Part shown: piece after piece, positions 63,084-64,000 of the stretch
How positions within the stretch are numbered: position 1 is the first letter of the stretch
Layout: every line of letters starts with the position of its first letter
Assembly (NCBI RefSeq): GCF_004341945.1
Contig: NZ_SMBP01000003.1
Coordinates: 62,001-126,000 of the forward strand
DNA length: 64,000 bases
Direction of reading: 5' to 3'
Source of the DNA: Longicatena caecimuris
GTDB taxonomy: Bacteria > Bacillota_I > Bacilli_A > Erysipelotrichales > Erysipelotrichaceae
Position numbers and translations under genes: made by a program
The notes under the pieces: model-generated
Databases searched by the model: none
What the model saw: only the letters and a program-made list of their open reading frames with translations
Told to the model about the DNA's origin: nothing

Positions 63084-63251
63084 ATGATACAAATTCGTCC
63101 TGTTTCTGACCTTGAAAATGAATTCCCAAAGATTGCAACCATTATCAACAAATATTTGGTATATCTTACAAGAATAGATATGGTGAATAGGCATATGAAG
63201 TCTGAAAGAATACGCAAGACTGACAGACAACATTGTGATGAAATCAGATGA
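63084..63251 (+). pseudogene. Remnant of a Phd/YefM-type antitoxin gene
   Basis: A 55-codon frame starts MIQIRPVSDLENEFPKIATI, very like the N-terminus of type II antitoxins of the Phd/YefM group (xxIRPVSDLRNxFxxI). The sequence then degenerates (LTRIDMVNRHMKSERIRKT) and stops far short of the usual 80-90 residues. The 85 bp before the next promoter hold no recognisable toxin. A truncated copy or decayed module is the best explanation. Confidence 0.6.
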
Positions 63252-63338
63252 GATTGAAATAATGATAGCAGTCGTACAAGAAGTGCGGTACTTGAAAAAT
63301 AAATCCACAAGATTATCAGATTGATTATAAAAAAACGG

Positions 63339-63367
63339 TTGAAATGCAGAAAAGTTTTGTTTATAAT
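63339..63367 (+). promoter_or_regulatory. Promoter of the T-box transcript
   Basis: TTGAAA (63339-63344), exactly 17 bp, TATAAT (63362-63367). Confidence 0.85.
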
Positions 63368-63373
63368 AAGTGT

Positions 63374-63600
63374 ACATACGCTGAAGAGAAGGAGTACATG
63401 TTATCGGAAATACAGAGAGCTTTTGGATGGTGTAAGAAAGCATGAGGATACATGGAAGGTAGTCTTGGAGTTGATATTCTGAAAAGTGCAGTAGGAATAT
63501 TCGGGTTGGCACATCGTTATTCGTGCTGTAGAGGCATATAAAAGTATGCGAAGTAAGGTGGTACCACGTTCATCACGTCCTTATACAGGACGTTTTTTTT
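63374..63600 (+). ncRNA. T-box riboswitch leader (apparent specifier GUA, valine)
   Basis: The leader shows the T-box elements in order: GAAGAGAAGGAGTACATG (base of stem I), CAGAGAGC...GGATGGTGTAAG (stem I distal loops), a specifier side reading GAAG-GTA-G-TCTTGGAG (63455-63470), and the linker AGTAGG. The T-box AAGGTGGTACCACG (63555-63568) and the terminator ACGTCC...GGACGT plus eight T (63575-63600) complete it. Aligned with typical leaders (GAAG-XXX-A-CCUUUGAG) the specifier is GTA (63459-63461), a valine codon. The antiterminator bulge TGGT would pair with ACCA, consistent with tRNA-Val. Uncharged tRNA should allow expression of the following gene. Confidence 0.88.
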
Positions 63601-63618
63601 ATGGAGGGAGATGAGCAT

Positions 63619-64000
63619 ATGCAATTGTCAATGCCAGAAAAAGAAACCTCTCGTCTGTATCTGCGTGGTATGGAGGAAGCGGATGCCTGTGATATTTATG
63701 ACTATTATCGGCAGGCTTGCGTAACGCAATTTCTTACCTTTCCCCCACATCCTGATGTAGAACATACATTGCACATTCTTAAAGCGTTTTATTTGCCTTA
63801 TGAACGCCGAGGAGAACCGCAAGCTTGGTGCGTGCTTGATAAACAAAGGGGAAAGGTCATCGGTCATGTGTGTTTCCATGCATTGGAGGATGATACGGCA
63901 CAGCTTGCTTATGTCTTACATCCAGAGTATTGGGGTCATGGCTATATAAGGGAGGCTTTACTTCCATTGCTGGAAGTTGGCTTTACACAATTTGGCTTGC
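63619..64000 (+). CDS. GNAT-family acetyltransferase (3'-partial), T-box controlled
   Basis: The first 127 codons of a RimJ/RimL-type acetyltransferase, cut by the window end. Visible are ETSRLYLRGMEEADACDIYDYY at the start, then RGKVIGHVCFHALEDDTAQLAYVLHPEYWGHGYIREAL, which contains the acetyl-CoA loop (HPEYWGHGYIREAL, the Q/RxxGxG/A-like segment). GGAGGGAG precedes the ATG at 63619. It directly follows the T-box terminator, so its transcription depends on the charging of the cognate tRNA. The substrate is unknown. Confidence 0.85.
   Translation, partial: MQLSMPEKETSRLYLRGMEEADACDIYDYYRQACVTQFLTFPPHPDVEHTLHILKAFYLPYERRGEPQAWCVLDKQRGKVIGHVCFHALEDDTAQLAYVLHPEYWGHGYIREALLPLLEVGFTQFGL

Noticed and set aside
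62811-63512. 233-codon minus-strand open frame across the LysM gene, antitoxin remnant and T-box
   Set aside because: It overlaps a well-supported gene and a structured RNA leader and has no protein-like motif.

Overview
The window comes from a low-GC, spore-forming Firmicute. Gene content and style (HrcA/CIRCE heat-shock operon, strong AGGAGG ribosome-binding sites, T-box leader, YlbJ-like and SpoVID-like sporulation genes, long-form HPF, fructose-type PTS) fit the Erysipelotrichales (Clostridium innocuum / Amedibacillus / Longicatena-like gut bacteria). That placement is an inference from gene style, not from a marker-gene comparison.

Layout. 1-3750: a 3-hydroxyisobutyrate-dehydrogenase-type reductase cut by the window edge, a YlbJ-like membrane protein, a manganese-type CDF exporter and the peptidoglycan-editing factor pgeF. 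3900-8920: hrcA-grpE-dnaK-dnaJ under a consensus promoter with two CIRCE-type operators. 9150-12350: two tiny membrane-protein genes followed by a response regulator and a multi-pass histidine kinase. 12450-17095: MATE exporter, GNAT, HAD phosphatase, UvsE endonuclease and a lipoprotein. 17100-21840: ankyrin-like protein, WYL regulator, DUF2779 nuclease-like protein, EamA transporter and CorA. 22160-31105: an 8.9-kb ABC cassette of three FtsX-type permeases interleaved with two almost identical ATPases. 31250-36480: an unknown gene in an AT-rich stretch, YgiQ radical-SAM protein, LrgA/LrgB and a peptidoglycan-binding protein whose best start is AUC. 36640-44170: MarR-ftsH, an EAL phosphodiesterase, a zinc phospholipase-like protein, an M19 dipeptidase and a DUF1893 protein. 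44330-46575: long HPF with an ISL3-type element inserted at its stop codon. 46900-50250: an alkylsulfatase-like hydrolase, a membrane-bound MerR regulator and tRNA-Arg(UCU). 50750-55800: DUF3196-like protein, trigger factor, Lon and YsxC. 55920-61575: a divergently regulated DeoR / DeoC aldolase / fructose-type PTS / two-dehydrogenase catabolic operon. 61579-64000: a ThyX-like protein, a SpoVID-like LysM protein, an antitoxin remnant, and a T-box leader (apparent Val specifier) ahead of a GNAT gene cut by the window end.

How the genes work together. Protein quality control is heavily represented: HrcA-controlled DnaK/GrpE/DnaJ, trigger factor, Lon and an FtsH that is translationally coupled to a MarR regulator. 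The PTS operon is self-contained: import with phosphorylation, two oxidation steps and a retro-aldol cleavage, controlled by the divergent DeoR protein through repeated sites in the shared intergenic region. No 1-phosphofructokinase is present, so fructose is an unlikely substrate. The ABC cassette looks like one locus that grew by duplication, with its two ATPases kept the same by recent duplication or gene conversion.

The best candidates for undescribed biology are the PTS/DeoC/dehydrogenase pathway, the three-permease/two-ATPase cassette, the T-box-controlled acetyltransferase, the membrane-bound MerR protein with a textbook 19-bp-spaced promoter, and the AUC-initiated peptidoglycan-binding protein.
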